Source: a bacterium (GTDB lineage Bacteria > UBP18 > UBA7526). From it: a DNA stretch of 12,202 bases. Below, piece after piece: positions 1-6,242 of the stretch. Positions within the stretch are counted from its first letter, which is position 1. Each line of letters opens with the position of its first letter. Both the position numbers and the translations under genes were made by a program. The stretch covers positions 1-12,202 of the forward strand of contig JAHIPW010000056.1 in the NCBI GenBank assembly GCA_018903055.1, in the 5' to 3' direction. The notes below the pieces were generated by a model that worked only from the letters and a program-made list of their open reading frames with translations, made no database searches and was not told the origin of the DNA.

Positions 1-9
1 AAATTTTTC

Positions 10-38
10 TTGCTCTTGGTTTAAAAATGGGTTAATAT
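10..38 (+). promoter_or_regulatory. Possible sigma-70-type promoter of glnA
   Basis: TTGCTC (10-15) and TAATAT (33-38) are separated by 17 bases. They lie just upstream of the glnA start in AT-rich DNA, which gives a short leader of about 20-25 bases. The -35 box is only a partial match, and the window starts here, so other promoters further upstream cannot be excluded. Confidence 0.35.
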
Positions 39-66
39 ATGGTGAGTTTCATATTAGGGGGAAGAA

Positions 67-1395
67 ATGAAGTGTAAAGATGCCAACGAAGTATTAAAGG
101 TAGTCCGGGAGAAGAAAGTAAAGTTTGTCCAGCTGTGGTTTACTGATATCCTGGGCTTCTTAAAGACCGTTTCCATTACTATCCGGGAGTTACCCGAGGC
201 CCTGGAAAGCGGAATAGGGTTTGATGGTTCTTCTATCGAAGGTTTCGCCCGAATCGAAGAGAGCGACATGGTAGCTAAGCCGGATCCCACCACCTTTCAG
301 ATCCTTCCCTGGAGACCTTCCCGCCAGGTGGTGGGTCGAATGTTCTGTGATATCCTGACACCAGAAGGTACCCCTTATGAGGGTGACTCCCGTTATGTAT
401 TAAAAAGGAATCTGGAAAAGGCTAAGAAGAAAGGTTTTATCTGCTACCTGGGACCGGAATTAGAATATTTCTATTTTAAAAATGCAAGAGGTATTGAACT
501 ACTGGACCGTGCCGGCTATTTCGACCTCACTCCAGCAGATATGGCTAAGGATCTGCGTAGCAAAACCGTAACCACCCTGGAAAAGATGGGCATCCCCATG
601 GAATGCAGCCATCACGAGGTGGCCCCCAGTCAGCATGAACTGGATTTCAAATTTCAGGATGCTTTAACCACTGCTGATAACGTAATAACCTACCGACTGG
701 TCACTAAAGAAGTGGCCCGTCGGCAGGGAGTATATGCCACTTTTATGCCTAAACCCATCTCTGGGGTAAACGGAAGCGGAATGCATGTCCATCAATCACT
801 CTTTAAGGGCAAGAGGAATGCCTTCTTTGATCCCAAAGATAAATATCATCTCTCTAAAGTGGGGAAGAAATTCCTGGCCGGATTGCTCCGCCACTCCCGA
901 GAGATTACCTCTATCACCAATCAGTGGGTCAATTCCTATAAAAGGCTTATTCCGGGCTACGAGGCCCCGGTCTATATCTGCTGGGGACAACGCAATCGCT
1001 CTGCTTTAGTAAGAGTGCCTCATTACAAGCCGGGAAAGGAAATGGCTACCCGGTTAGAGTTACGCTCTCCCGACCCCGCCTGTAACCCTTATCTTGCTTT
1101 TAGTGTTATGCTGGCCGCAGGACTAAGGGGTATAGAAAAGAATTACAAGTTGATGCCCTCAGTAGAAAGAGACGTCTATGATATGAACAGCGCAGAGAGA
1201 GCTAATCTGGGTATCAAGTCCCTCCCGGAAGACCTTCACGAAGCGATTACTGAAACAGAAAAGAGTTCTCTGATAAAAGAGGCCTTAGGAAAACATATCT
1301 TTCAACAATTCATTGCTAATAAGAAGATTCAGTGGGATGAGTATTGCCGCCAGGTCACCCAGTACGAACTGAAACGATATCTACCCCTTCTCTAA
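67..1395 (+). CDS. glnA: Glutamine synthetase type I (GSI-alpha)
   Basis: Makes glutamine from glutamate, ammonia and ATP in the cytoplasm, the main route of ammonium assimilation. At 442 residues it has the length of the short GSI-alpha enzymes of Bacillus type. Family motifs appear in order: GFDGSSIEGF (51-60), metal-binding PELEYF (130-135), HHEVAPSQHE (182-191), GSGMHVHQS (237-245), the YKRLIPGYEAP flap (291-301), NRSALVR (310-316) and RLELRSPDP (329-337). The region around Tyr371 (ERDVYDMNSAER) matches the Bacillus-like pattern rather than the adenylylated GSI-beta site, so control by adenylylation is unlikely. Arg62 occupies the position of the arginine linked to glutamine feedback inhibition in Bacillus. 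A purine-rich AGGGGGA (56-62) precedes the ATG. The gene is monocistronic, closed by the terminator at 1413-1442, and no repeat insert is seen in it. Confidence 0.97.
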   Translation: MKCKDANEVLKVVREKKVKFVQLWFTDILGFLKTVSITIRELPEALESGIGFDGSSIEGFARIEESDMVAKPDPTTFQILPWRPSRQVVGRMFCDILTPEGTPYEGDSRYVLKRNLEKAKKKGFICYLGPELEYFYFKNARGIELLDRAGYFDLTPADMAKDLRSKTVTTLEKMGIPMECSHHEVAPSQHELDFKFQDALTTADNVITYRLVTKEVARRQGVYATFMPKPISGVNGSGMHVHQSLFKGKRNAFFDPKDKYHLSKVGKKFLAGLLRHSREITSITNQWVNSYKRLIPGYEAPVYICWGQRNRSALVRVPHYKPGKEMATRLELRSPDPACNPYLAFSVMLAAGLRGIEKNYKLMPSVERDVYDMNSAERANLGIKSLPEDLHEAITETEKSSLIKEALGKHIFQQFIANKKIQWDEYCRQVTQYELKRYLPLL

Positions 1396-1412
1396 ACTAA
1401 TTTATAAATGAC

Positions 1413-1442
1413 AAAAAGGCGTGCTTTTTGCACGCCTTTTTT
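1413..1442. terminator. Bidirectional rho-independent terminator between glnA and gatA
   Basis: GGCGTGC (1418-1424) pairs with GCACGCC (1430-1436) around a five-T loop. A runs flank the stem on the left (1413-1417) and T runs on the right (1437-1442). The U tract on each strand lets it stop glnA transcripts from the left and gatCA transcripts from the right. It lies 18 bases after the glnA stop. Confidence 0.92.
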
Positions 1443-1822
1443 ATTCCATCCCCTGCTCATTTACCCCGTTGCTAACTTCGTCCCAGACTCCTTTCTCTTG
1501 GATATTAGGGGATTTGGATAGACGCCAGACAAGCTGGCTAAATTCTTCGCGATGCTCAGAATGCAGGATTTGGAAACTGGGATATTTGGACATTGGGAAT
1601 TTCGCTATTCGTCATTCTTCTCACTTTCCCACCTGCACACCTGCTCACTTTCTCCCTATCCCCGTTTCTCCCCTTCTCCGTTTCCCCGATTCGCTATCGA
1701 TCCCAATCCCCCAGTCCCCTAATCCTCAAATCCCAGTCTCCCAGTCACCAAATTTCCCTTCTGGTCTATTACCTGATAACCTGATTACCCGATTACCGGC
1801 CCTTCATTTCATTCAGGATCGC
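1443..1822. repeat. Repeat-rich spacer between glnA and gatA
   Basis: No credible gene is present. The stretch is pyrimidine-rich on the plus strand and made of imperfect short-period copies such as TTTGGA, CCCAGTC and TTTCTCC. The clearest array is at 1771-1794, where ACCTGATA, ACCTGATT and ACCCGATT follow each other with an 8-base period. A long frame crosses this stretch (1421-1930), but its translation is only low-complexity Ser/Pro/Phe/Leu and it overlaps the end of gatA, so I do not call it a gene. Confidence 0.75.
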
Positions 1823-3430
1823 TTAGTCTCGAGTGAAAACGAGAGGCGGTTTTCTTTTATGCCACTCTGTATTCTGTTCGTAAGTATAGGCAACCTTGAG
1901 GATGGTTTCTTCAGCAAAGGGCTTGGCTAATATCTGTAGTCCTATAGGAAGGCCTTTCTTAGTAAAACCACAGGGGATAGAGATTCCCGGGATCCCAGCC
2001 AAATTGGTGGAAATGGTAAAGATATCTGAAAGGTACATCTTCAAAGGGTCATTGATCTTCTCCCCAATCTTAAAGGACGGGGTGGGACTGGTCGGAGTAA
2101 TCAAGCAATCGCACTTCTCAAGGGCCTTATCAATATCCTCTTTGACTAATGTTCTCACCTTCTGGGCCTTAAGGTAATAGGCATCATAATAGCCAGCAGA
2201 TAGAGCATAGGTTCCCAACATTATCCTCCTCTTTACTTCATCCCCAAACCCCTCTTTTCTTGTTTCCTCATACATCTCTAACAGTCTCCCTGTCTGCCTG
2301 TCCACCTGTCTATCCTGTCGACTGGCTGATCGAAGCGGAGCGGAGATCCCGACCCCTTTCTCCTCGCTTTGTCGGGACTGGCTGACTGGCTTCAGCCCGA
2401 GGCTGATCCGCCTTTGGCGGAGACCGGCTGACGCTCGATGACCATATTTCACTCCCTCATACCTTGCTAAATTGGAAGAGGCCTCGGCAGTGGCAATCAG
2501 ATAGTAAACCGCCACAGCATACTTCGTATGGGGAAGGGAGACTTCCTTTATCTGAGCACCCAATTTCTCCAATAATTTTATGGCATCTTTTACACTCTTT
2601 TCTACCTCTTCATCCATTCCCTTGATGAAATATTCCTTAGGAATGCCGATCTTCATTCCCTTTACATTGTTTACCAAGGACTTTGTATAATCTGGAACAG
2701 GATAGTCGCAAGAAGTAGAGTCTCTCTCATCATAACCGCTTATCACATTCATAAGTAAAGCAGAGTCAGTGACATCCTTTGTTATGGAACCAATCTGGTC
2801 CAAGGAAGAGGCAAAGGCAACCAGCCCATATCTCGATACCCTGCCATAGGTTGGCTTAAGACCAACTACTCCGCATAGGCTGGCCGGCTGCCTAATAGAG
2901 CCGCCAGTATCACTCCCCAGGGCAAGGATGGCCTCATCACTGGCTACCGCTGCTGCCGAACCACCGCTCGAGCCACCGGGAATAGTCTCTAAATTCCAGG
3001 GGTTATGAGTAATCTTAAAAGCAGAATTCTCTGTGCTGGAGCCCATGGCGAACTCGTCCATATTCGTCTTGCCAATAAATACCAAATCGTTCTCTTTTAA
3101 TCTTTTAATTACTGTGGCATCATAAGGGGATTTAAAATTCTCCAACATCTTAGAAGAACAGGTAGTCAAGACTCCATCGATGCACATATTATCCTTGATG
3201 GCTATGGGTATCCCGGCCAATGGAGAAATCTTCTCTTTCTTCTTTATCTTCTCATCAACTATTCTTGCCTGCTTCAGAGCCCCTTCCTTCATTAGAGTAA
3301 CGAAAGAACCCACTTTCTTCTCTACCTTCTCTATTCTCTCGAAGACGCTCTTCGTTACTTCCTCAGAAGAGACTTCTCCTTTTCTAATCAACTTACTTAT
3401 CTCATATGCCGTCAACTCATTCAACTTCAT
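1823..3430 (-). CDS. gatA: Glutamyl-tRNA(Gln)/aspartyl-tRNA(Asn) amidotransferase subunit A, with a repeat-derived insert
   Basis: Amidase-signature subunit of GatCAB. It hydrolyses glutamine and supplies ammonia to GatB, which amidates misacylated Glu-tRNA(Gln) or Asp-tRNA(Asn). With the start at 3430 ([10 protein letters not shown]), the Lys-Ser-Ser catalytic triad is intact: Lys79 in GIPIAIKDN, Ser154 in [10 protein letters not shown] and Ser178 in [12 protein letters not shown]. The C-terminal [22 protein letters not shown] block is also present. A GTG at 3460 would add ten residues, but it lies in a palindromic repeat. The ATG at 3430 has AAAGGG seven bases upstream and matches the usual N-terminus. 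The protein is about 535 residues, some 50 more than usual. The excess is at residues about 334-381, between KYGHRA and [14 protein letters not shown], and is encoded by repeat DNA (2282-2433). The frame is kept. It lies 112 bases after gatC. Confidence 0.96.
   Translation of the reverse strand: MKLNELTAYEISKLIRKGEVSSEEVTKSVFERIEKVEKKVGSFVTLMKEGALKQARIVDEKIKKKEKISPLAGIPIAIKDNMCIDGVLTTCSSKMLENFKSPYDATVIKRLKENDLVFIGKTNMDEFAMGSSTENSAFKITHNPWNLETIPGGSSGGSAAAVASDEAILALGSDTGGSIRQPASLCGVVGLKPTYGRVSRYGLVAFASSLDQIGSITKDVTDSALLMNVISGYDERDSTSCDYPVPDYTKSLVNNVKGMKIGIPKEYFIKGMDEEVEKSVKDAIKLLEKLGAQIKEVSLPHTKYAVAVYYLIATAEASSNLARYEGVKYGHRASAGLRQRRISLGLKPVSQSRQSEEKGVGISAPLRSASRQDRQVDRQTGRLLEMYEETRKEGFGDEVKRRIMLGTYALSAGYYDAYYLKAQKVRTLVKEDIDKALEKCDCLITPTSPTPSFKIGEKINDPLKMYLSDIFTISTNLAGIPGISIPCGFTKKGLPIGLQILAKPFAEETILKVAYTYEQNTEWHKRKPPLVFTRD
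2281..2320 (-). repeat. 8-base-period array inside gatA
   Basis: On the coding strand, degenerate units of the form GNNGACAG follow one another with an 8-base period (GTGGACAG, GCAGACAG, GGAGACTG). They encode the Gln/Asp/Arg-rich end of the GatA insert ([10 protein letters not shown]). A further inverted repeat, TCCCGAC (2347-2353) with GTCGGGA (2371-2377), lies between this array and the two-hairpin element at 2390-2423. The whole block is compositionally foreign to the conserved GatA sequence on either side. Confidence 0.75.
2390..2423 (-). repeat. Two-hairpin palindromic element, copy A, inside gatA
   Basis: On the plus strand, CAGCC (2393-2397) pairs with GGCTG (2401-2405), then AT, then CCGCC (2408-2412) pairs with GGCGG (2416-2420). 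The 34 bases match the copy in tsaB (9875-9908, reverse complement) at all but three positions. It contributes [11 protein letters not shown] to GatA. Confidence 0.85.
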
Positions 3431-3439
3431 TTCTTTGCC

Positions 3440-3537
3440 CTTTCTCACTTTCTCATCCACCTCATCGGTGGACCTGCCGATGCCTCTTCGGCATCCACCG
3501 CAGAGGTGGAAGAGGCAGGCTTTCTCACTTTCTCATC
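3440..3537. repeat. Larger palindromic element, copy B, between flanking direct repeats in the gatC-gatA gap
   Basis: The 18-base sequence CTTTCTCACTTTCTCATC occurs exactly at 3440-3457 and 3520-3537. Between them are hairpin CCACC/GGTGG (3457-3461 with 3467-3471) and an outer stem CCTGCC/GGCAGG (3473-3478 with 3514-3519). The outer stem encloses two further hairpins, GATGCC/GGCATC (3479-3495) and CCACC/GGTGG (3495-3509). The outline equals copy E (12048-12080) with about 30 extra bases in the second loop. The flanking repeat is itself two copies of CTTTCTCA plus TC, so an insertion-type duplication and a split array both fit. It occupies nearly all of the gap ahead of gatA. Confidence 0.85.
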
Positions 3538-3542
3538 TGCGT

Positions 3543-3833
3543 TTAATCAATGACCTTGGGGACTTTGAAAAAGCCTCTTGCCTTCTCTGGTGCGCTCTCT
3601 AAAGCTTTCTCCACTTTAAGAGACTTCCCTACTTTATCCTCCCGGAAGACATTCTTCAGAGGTAGAACATGAGAAGTAGGCTTCACCTTTTCTGTGTCCA
3701 GTTCATTTAACTTATCAACATACTTTAGAATTTGATCCAATTGTTTGGCAAACTTCCCCTTCTCTTTTTCTGACAGTTTTAGCCTAGCTAGCTTGGCCAC
3801 ATACTCAACATCTTGTTTCGTTATCTTACTCAT
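3543..3833 (-). CDS. gatC: Glutamyl-tRNA(Gln)/aspartyl-tRNA(Asn) amidotransferase subunit C
   Basis: Small non-catalytic subunit that wraps around the GatA-GatB interface and stabilises the amidotransferase. The 96 residues are the normal family length. The N-terminal helix ITKQDVEYVAKLARLKLSEKE is the diagnostic GatC motif. The middle DKLNELDTEKVKPTSHVLPLKNVFREDKV and the end APEKARGFFKVPKVID are also typical. The ATG at 3833 has AAAGG upstream with normal spacing. It is the first gene of a gatC-gatA unit on the minus strand. The partner gatB is transcribed divergently from the other side of the gap. No insert is seen in this short protein. Confidence 0.95.
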   Translation of the reverse strand: MSKITKQDVEYVAKLARLKLSEKEKGKFAKQLDQILKYVDKLNELDTEKVKPTSHVLPLKNVFREDKVGKSLKVEKALESAPEKARGFFKVPKVID

Positions 3834-4125
3834 TTAAAACCTTTCAAATTTCCACCAGCAAAGATCACCGCTTTTTCATTTTGACTTCCTATTCAAGATA
3901 ATTCTGAAACCACAGATTTCAGCCAGAGGCTGATCCGCCTTCGGCGGAAACACAGGTAGTCACTGTTTTCTTTAAATCAGAGAATTTCTGTATCGGTGTA
4001 TCGGTGTCTTTCTCTTTTACTCCCTTACCCCGTTGCTCCCCTACCCCCTTACACTATTTTGTGTTCATCCATGTTCATCTAAGGTTTCATTGAAATTCCG
4101 ATGCTTTGAGAATATCTTATAAAAT
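3834..4125. repeat. Leader and spacer upstream of gatC, repeat-rich
   Basis: No gene is seen. The stretch holds the two-hairpin copy C (3917-3950), the 8-base pair TATCGGTG TATCGGTG near 3993-4008, and a pyrimidine-rich tract (about 4010-4055) that shares CCCCGTTGC with the glnA-gatA spacer. The GTGTTCATCCATGTTCATC motif near 4062-4080 resembles, in reverse complement, the ACGGATGAGCACGGATT repeat after acpS. If the promoter at 4126-4154 drives gatC, most of this is an untranslated leader of about 285 bases. Confidence 0.7.
3917..3950 (-). repeat. Two-hairpin palindromic element, copy C
   Basis: CAGCC (3920-3924) pairs with GGCTG (3928-3932), and after AT, CCGCC (3935-3939) pairs with GGCGG (3943-3947). 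TTT and AAA lie at the two ends. Its 34 bases differ from the reverse complement of the copy inside tsaB (9875-9908) at a single loop position (TTC instead of TTT). Confidence 0.9.
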
Positions 4126-4154
4126 AGTATAGCATATTTTAAAACTGTGTGCAA
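4126..4154 (-). promoter_or_regulatory. Promoter of gatC-gatA
   Basis: Read on the minus strand, TTGCAC (4154-4149) and TATACT (4131-4126) are separated by exactly 17 bases. They lie in an AT-rich gap pointing at gatC. The hexamers are close to the sigma-70 consensus and the -10 box equals that of the ilvD promoter. Transcription would start near 4119 and give a leader of about 285 bases. Confidence 0.6.
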
Positions 4155-4164
4155 GAAAAAAGTT

Positions 4165-4193
4165 TTGTTATTTATTTTGATTTATGCTAAACT
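4165..4193 (+). promoter_or_regulatory. Candidate promoter of gatB
   Basis: TTGTTA (4165-4170) and TAAACT (4188-4193) have a 17-base spacer and lie about 40 bases ahead of the gatB ATG. A second candidate, TTGAAA (4090-4095) with TATCTT (4113-4118), also has a 17-base spacer. It would overlap the start of the minus-strand gatC transcript. The two directions therefore probably share one compact divergent control region. Confidence 0.4.
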
Positions 4194-4230
4194 ATTGTTA
4201 TTAAGCCCCCCGCCTAGAAGGAGTGTAGAG

Positions 4231-5745
4231 ATGGAATATGAAGCCATTATTGGGTTAGAGAGCCATGTGCAACTAAAGACCAAATCTAAGATATTCTGCT
4301 CCTGTTCCACAAAGTTTGGGGCGGAGCCTAATTCTCAGGTTTGTCCGGTATGCCTGGGACTTCCCGGGGTTCTGCCCGTCATGAATAGAACTGCCCTGGA
4401 ATATGCTATTAAGGCGGCGTTGGCTCTAAATTGTAAAATTGCCCAAAAGTCCATCTTTGCCCGCAAGAACTACTTCTATCCTGATCTACCCAAGAGTTAT
4501 CAGATATCGCAGTATGAGCAGCCCCTTTCCAGTGGAGGATTTGTGGATGTTATTACAGGTGGAAAGGTAGAGAGGATTAGAATTACCAGGGTTCACCTGG
4601 AAGAGGATGCCGGGAAACTATTGCATGAAGAGGTAAAAGATTCTACCTTAGTAGATCTCAATAGATGTGGAGTCCCCTTAATCGAGATCGTCACTGAGCC
4701 AGATATAAGAAGTGCTAAAGGGGCTCACAGGTTTCTGACTATTTTAAAGAGCATCCTCCAGTATATCGAGGTTTCGGAGTGCAATATGGAGGAGGGGTCT
4801 TTGAGGTGCGATGCCAATATTTCCGTCAGACTGTCAGACCGTCAGCTCATTAACCCGTCAAAAGAAGAAACTGGCAAACTGGCAAACTGGCAAACTGGCA
4901 AACAACTAGGTGTAAAGGTAGAGGTCAAAAATATGAACTCCTTTAAAGCAGTGGAGAAGGCCTTAGAGTATGAGATGGAGAGGCAGATTAAAGCACTGGA
5001 GGAAGGGAAAAGGATTATTCAGGAGACCAGGCTCTGGGATGAGAGTAAAGAAATTACGGTTGCTATGAGGAGTAAAGAGGAGGCTCATGACTACAGATAC
5101 TTTCCAGAACCAGATTTAGTTCCCATAGAGATTGATAGAGAATGGATTGAGAGAATCAGAGAGAGCCTTCCTGAATTGCCCGAGGCGAGAAAGGCGCGCT
5201 TTATTAAGGATTATAAAATTCCAGATTATGATGCCAGTATCTTAACCTCTTCCAGGGAGTTGGCGGATTACTATGAAGAATGCGTTAAGGCACGTCGCAA
5301 ATCGCAGGTCGCAAGTCGCAGGTTCAATAAGGGGATTGCTAACTGGATAATGAGTGAGTTATTGAGGGAACTAAAGGAAAAGAATATGGGAATAAAGGAG
5401 TGTAAAGTAGCTCCGGAACATTTAGCGGAGATGATCGCCTTAATAGATAAAGGAGGTATCTCAGGGAAGATGGCCAAAGAGATCTTTGTTGAAATGTTTA
5501 AGACGGGAAGGAAAGCCTCCCAGATTGTAGAAGAGAAGGGCTTGGTTCAGATAAGCGATGAAGAAGTACTGGCTAAGATAGTTGATAAGATATTGAAGGA
5601 GAATCCCAAGGTGATAGAGGATTATGAGAAGGGAAAGGAGAAGGCTTTAGGCTATCTGGTTGGTCAGGTGATGAAGAAGACTAACGGGACGGCCAATCCT
5701 AGATTAGTCAATAAACTCTTAAAGAAAAAAATCGTTTTTTCTTAA
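4231..5745 (+). CDS. gatB: Glutamyl-tRNA(Gln)/aspartyl-tRNA(Asn) amidotransferase subunit B, with two repeat-derived inserts
   Basis: tRNA-binding subunit of GatCAB that activates the misacyl carboxylate and accepts ammonia from GatA. The start [15 protein letters not shown] at 4231 is preceded by AAGGAG (4218-4223), seven bases away. A GTG at 4147 would add a hydrophobic, non-homologous stretch and is rejected. Visible signs are the zinc-type cysteines (C23, C25, C38, C41), the [16 protein letters not shown] block, the DANISVR and [19 protein letters not shown] blocks, [13 protein letters not shown], and a C-terminal tRNA-binding (YqeY-like) domain ending with [20 protein letters not shown]. 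The 504 residues are roughly 25 more than usual. The excess falls at residues about 201-225 (4831-4905) and 355-364 (5293-5322), both encoded by tandem repeats. acpS follows after 21 bases. Confidence 0.96.
   Translation: MEYEAIIGLESHVQLKTKSKIFCSCSTKFGAEPNSQVCPVCLGLPGVLPVMNRTALEYAIKAALALNCKIAQKSIFARKNYFYPDLPKSYQISQYEQPLSSGGFVDVITGGKVERIRITRVHLEEDAGKLLHEEVKDSTLVDLNRCGVPLIEIVTEPDIRSAKGAHRFLTILKSILQYIEVSECNMEEGSLRCDANISVRLSDRQLINPSKEETGKLANWQTGKQLGVKVEVKNMNSFKAVEKALEYEMERQIKALEEGKRIIQETRLWDESKEITVAMRSKEEAHDYRYFPEPDLVPIEIDREWIERIRESLPELPEARKARFIKDYKIPDYDASILTSSRELADYYEECVKARRKSQVASRRFNKGIANWIMSELLRELKEKNMGIKECKVAPEHLAEMIALIDKGGISGKMAKEIFVEMFKTGRKASQIVEEKGLVQISDEEVLAKIVDKILKENPKVIEDYEKGKEKALGYLVGQVMKKTNGTANPRLVNKLLKKKIVFS
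4871..4902 (+). repeat. Perfect four-copy 8-base tandem repeat inside gatB
   Basis: CTGGCAAA is repeated four times without error. Because 8 is not a multiple of 3, the translation cycles every 24 bases and gives [11 protein letters not shown]. The upstream stretch (4831-4860) also carries short copies of GTCAG. Together they form the extra segment between DANISVR and VEVKNMNSF. Confidence 0.92.
5294..5321 (+). repeat. Four-copy heptamer repeat inside gatB
   Basis: Units GTCGCAA, ATCGCAG, GTCGCAA and GTCGCAG run in tandem and encode [10 protein letters not shown]. The same unit occurs outside genes at 10061-10074 (CTGCAGG TCGCAGG), which links this coding insert to spacer repeat material. 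It interrupts the loop between [10 protein letters not shown] and [11 protein letters not shown]. Confidence 0.9.
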
Positions 5746-5766
5746 GGATAGGATGGGGTAAGTTAA

Positions 5767-6147
5767 ATGATCAAAGGCGTAGGAATAGACCTTGTTGAGA
5801 TAAAAAGAATTAAAAGGGCCATCGATAATAATAATAAGTTTCTGAAAAAAGTTTTCACTATGGAAGAGATCGCTAAAGGAGAGAAGAAGAAGAATAGATA
5901 TCAGTTCTACGGGGCCCACTTCGCTACCAAGGAAGCGGTGATGAAGGCCCTGGGAACGGGATGGAGAAAAGGAGTAAGATGGATAGATATCCAGATCATC
6001 CATAATAATGATGGAAAGCCAGAGGTTAGATTGGTAGGAAAGACCAAAGAGATTGCCAAGAGATTAGGAATAGACGAAGTCCTGATATCTATGTCTCACA
6101 CAAAAGAGTATGCTGTTGCTCAGGCCATCGCTGTTAAACACGGATGA
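5767..6147 (+). CDS. acpS: Holo-[acyl-carrier-protein] synthase
   Basis: Transfers the 4'-phosphopantetheine group of coenzyme A to a serine of apo-ACP, activating fatty-acid synthesis. The 126 residues are normal for AcpS. The N-terminal VGIDLVEIKRI has the metal-binding Asp8. The second motif, HFATKEAVMKALGTG, has the metal-binding Glu56. The C-terminal ISMSHTKEYAVAQAIA strand is also typical. The ATG lies 21 bases after gatB with a purine-rich GGATGGGG upstream, so it is probably cotranscribed with gatB. Its TGA stop (6145-6147) lies inside the first copy of a 17-base direct repeat, so the last residues (KHG) are supplied by repeat DNA. Confidence 0.95.
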   Translation: MIKGVGIDLVEIKRIKRAIDNNNKFLKKVFTMEEIAKGEKKKNRYQFYGAHFATKEAVMKALGTGWRKGVRWIDIQIIHNNDGKPEVRLVGKTKEIAKRLGIDEVLISMSHTKEYAVAQAIAVKHG

Positions 6148-6221
6148 GCACGGATTGAATAACGGATGAGCACGGATTAAATCGGTGCTAATCAGTGTAG
6201 TAAAATCAGTGCTAATCAGTG
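6140..6221 (+). repeat. Paired direct repeats between acpS and nnr
   Basis: ACGGATGAGCACGGATT occurs exactly at 6140-6156 and 6162-6178. A second pair, ATCGGTGCTAATCAGTG (6181-6197) and ATCAGTGCTAATCAGTG (6205-6221), follows. The first copy contains the acpS stop codon. Only about 20 bases, holding the nnr ribosome-binding site AAAGGAG (6231-6237), remain free of repeats before the nnr start. Confidence 0.9.
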
Positions 6222-6242
6222 CATCGACTGAAAGGAGAGTAG

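Noticed and set aside
1421-1930. A 169-codon open frame after glnA
   Set aside because: It begins inside the terminator stem, runs through pyrimidine-rich repeats with a low-complexity Ser/Pro/Phe product, and overlaps the end of gatA on the other strand.
3431-3460. GTG start at 3460 for gatA
   Set aside because: It lies in palindromic element B and would add a non-homologous ten-residue extension; the ATG at 3430 fits the family start and has its own ribosome-binding site.
3180-3602. A 140-codon plus-strand frame over gatA and gatC
   Set aside because: It is antisense to conserved GatA and GatC sequence and has no recognisable product or ribosome-binding site.
4147-4230. GTG start at 4147 for gatB with a hydrophobic N-terminus resembling a signal peptide
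   Set aside because: GatB is cytoplasmic, the segment overlaps the promoter region, and the ATG at 4231 has AAGGAG at ideal spacing.
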